A stretch of DNA of 9,237 bases from an uncultured Klebsiella sp. (lineage in GTDB: Bacteria > Pseudomonadota > Gammaproteobacteria > Enterobacterales > Enterobacteriaceae): positions 1 through 9,237 of the forward strand of contig CABUCP010000086.1 in the NCBI GenBank assembly GCA_902490055.1, in the 5' to 3' direction. The position numbers and the translations under genes were made by a program. How positions within the stretch are numbered: the stretch's first letter is position 1; each line of letters begins with the position of its first letter. Under the pieces are notes generated by a model, which did not search any database, was not told where the DNA came from, and saw only the letters and a list, made by a program, of their open reading frames with translations. Positions 6,962-9,237 of the stretch are shown here, piece after piece.

Positions 6962-6977
6962 ACGGCAACGATTGCGT
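6962..6977. promoter_or_regulatory. Candidate PurR operator between adeP and yieH
   Basis: ACGGCAACGATTGCGT matches the PurR consensus ACGCAAACGTTTGCGT at 13 of 16 positions, including the central A-A-C-G and both outer ends ACG and CGT. The site lies in the shared divergent region, about 105 bases upstream of the adenine permease start and 52 bases upstream of yieH. PurR with hypoxanthine or guanine represses purine synthesis and several purine permease genes in E. coli, so control of adeP is a natural reading. I could not place convincing -10/-35 elements for either gene. Confidence 0.6.
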
Positions 6978-7028
6978 CGCGCCATTCAGCATTACGAAAA
7001 CGTTAAACTTGTTAAATTTGGAAATAGT

Positions 7029-7694
7029 ATGACCCAACCACAAGCAGTATTTTTCGATTGTGACGGCACCCTGGTCGATAGCGAAGTCATTTGCTCACGC
7101 GCCTACGTTCACATGTTCAAGGAATTCGGCATCACGCTGGATTTAGCCGAGATTTTTAAGCGCTTCAAGGGCGTTAAGCTGTACGAGATCATCGACACCA
7201 TCAACGCGGAATACGGCGTTAATCTGCAAAAAGAGACTCTGGAGCCGGTTTACCGCGCTGAAGTCGCCCGTCTATTCGATAGCGAGCTGGAGGTGATTTC
7301 CGGGGCTGAGGCGCTGCTGAACGCGGTTAAAATCCCAATGTGCGTGGTCTCTAATGGCCCGGTCAGCAAAATGCAGCACTCGCTCGGTAGAACCCAGATG
7401 CTGCACCATTTCCCCGATCGCCTGTACAGCGGCTACGATATTCAGCGCTGGAAGCCGGACCCGGCGTTGATGTTCCACGCGGCAGAGGCCATGCAGGTAA
7501 AAGCCGAAAACTGCATCCTGGTGGATGACTCCAGCGCGGGCGCGCAGTCAGGGATCGCCGCCGGAATGGAGGTGTTTTATTTCTGCGCCGATCCGCACAA
7601 CCAGCCGATCGATCATCCGAAAGTGACGACCTTTACCGATTTAGCAGAGCTACCGGCATTGTGGAAAGCGCGTGGCTGGGATATCACGCGTTAA
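7029..7694 (+). CDS. yieH: HAD-superfamily phosphatase YieH (6-phosphogluconate phosphatase)
   Basis: This cytosolic, Mg2+-dependent phosphatase has 221 residues, the E. coli length. Purified E. coli YieH is reported to hydrolyse 6-phosphogluconate and other small phosphates, and the physiological substrate is not settled. The four HAD motifs are visible: I, FFDCDGTLVDSE (8-19; nucleophile D10 and acid/base D12); II, VVSNG (S108); III, WKPDP (K142); IV, ILVDDS (D166, D167). A beta-phosphoglucomutase-like helical cap lies between motifs I and II. I chose ATG 7029 because GGAA (7020-7023) lies five bases upstream and the N-terminus fits the family. The open frame back to 6954 has no supporting signals and would cross the PurR-like box. 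It is transcribed divergently from adeP and convergently with yieL. In E. coli cbrB and cbrC follow; here they do not. Confidence 0.95.
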   Translation: MTQPQAVFFDCDGTLVDSEVICSRAYVHMFKEFGITLDLAEIFKRFKGVKLYEIIDTINAEYGVNLQKETLEPVYRAEVARLFDSELEVISGAEALLNAVKIPMCVVSNGPVSKMQHSLGRTQMLHHFPDRLYSGYDIQRWKPDPALMFHAAEAMQVKAENCILVDDSSAGAQSGIAAGMEVFYFCADPHNQPIDHPKVTTFTDLAELPALWKARGWDITR

Positions 7695-7706
7695 GCTTCC
7701 GCCGTC

Positions 7707-7759
7707 GCTACGCGCGGCCGGGCGGCTTCGTACAACCTTGTCGCCCCGGCAGGCGTAGC
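7707..7759. repeat. REP-like inverted repeat between convergent yieH and yieL
   Basis: GCTACGC (7707-7713) and GCGTAGC (7753-7759) are exact reverse complements. The sequence inside continues as an imperfect GC-rich stem (GGCCGGGCGGC against GTCGCCCCGGC) around the loop TTCGTACAACCTT. It begins 13 bases after the yieH stop. The GCCGGGCGGC core resembles the REP-like intergenic hairpins common in Klebsiella-type genomes. It may serve as a 3' barrier for both transcripts, but there is no T run for a standard terminator. The rest of this 121-base gap holds three copies of TTATCA and nothing else that I recognise. Confidence 0.6.
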
Positions 7760-7815
7760 GCAGCCATGTTTTATCACGCTGTTATCAACGGATTGTTATC
7801 AGCGTTCCCTGAACA

Positions 7816-9003
<1,188 letters not shown>

Positions 9004-9025
9004 TTATCATCAGACACTGCAGGCC

Positions 9026-9237
<212 letters not shown>

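Overview
The window reads as a chromosomal backbone segment of an enterobacterium close to Klebsiella/Raoultella. Every protein is recognisable as a near-full-length counterpart of an Escherichia coli K-12 protein, and the order yidC-mnmE-mdtL-yidZ-yieE-chrR(yieF)-adeP(yieG)-yieH-yieL-bglH follows the E. coli yidC-to-bgl interval. Two differences from K-12 (recalled from memory) stand out. The tnaCAB tryptophanase operon is absent between mnmE and mdtL, and cbrB, cbrC and yieK are absent between yieH and yieL. The genus is an inference from these features and cannot be proven from this sequence alone.

Layout: bases 1-165 are the last 54 codons of yidC, followed by a pair of inverted REP elements and a strong intrinsic terminator. 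mnmE (tRNA wobble-uridine modification GTPase) runs from 305 to 1669 and ends in its own terminator, which overlaps a possible promoter for the next unit. mdtL (MFS drug efflux) and yidZ (LysR regulator) overlap by about 30 bases. A 157-base gap with a conspicuous 27-base dyad leads into yieE (divergent phosphopantetheinyl transferase-like protein) and chrR (NAD(P)H-dependent FMN quinone/chromate reductase), which look co-transcribed. A hairpin separates chrR from the convergent adeP (adenine permease).

adeP and yieH (HAD phosphatase) diverge from a 171-base region holding a good PurR-box match, which suggests purine control of adenine uptake. yieH converges on yieL, a secreted alpha/beta-hydrolase esterase, with a REP-like inverted repeat between them. 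Upstream of yieL on the minus strand is the C-terminal end of a LamB/BglH-type outer-membrane porin. Porin plus secreted esterase suggests an operon for uptake and trimming of plant-derived glycosides.

I see no mobile element, phage gene, CRISPR array, tRNA or rRNA, and no new multi-gene system. All coding sequence is ordinary conserved backbone. The best leads are regulatory: the dyad before yieE, the PurR-like box, and the promoter/terminator overlap before mdtL. One protein, YieE, also appears to have lost canonical active-site residues of its family.
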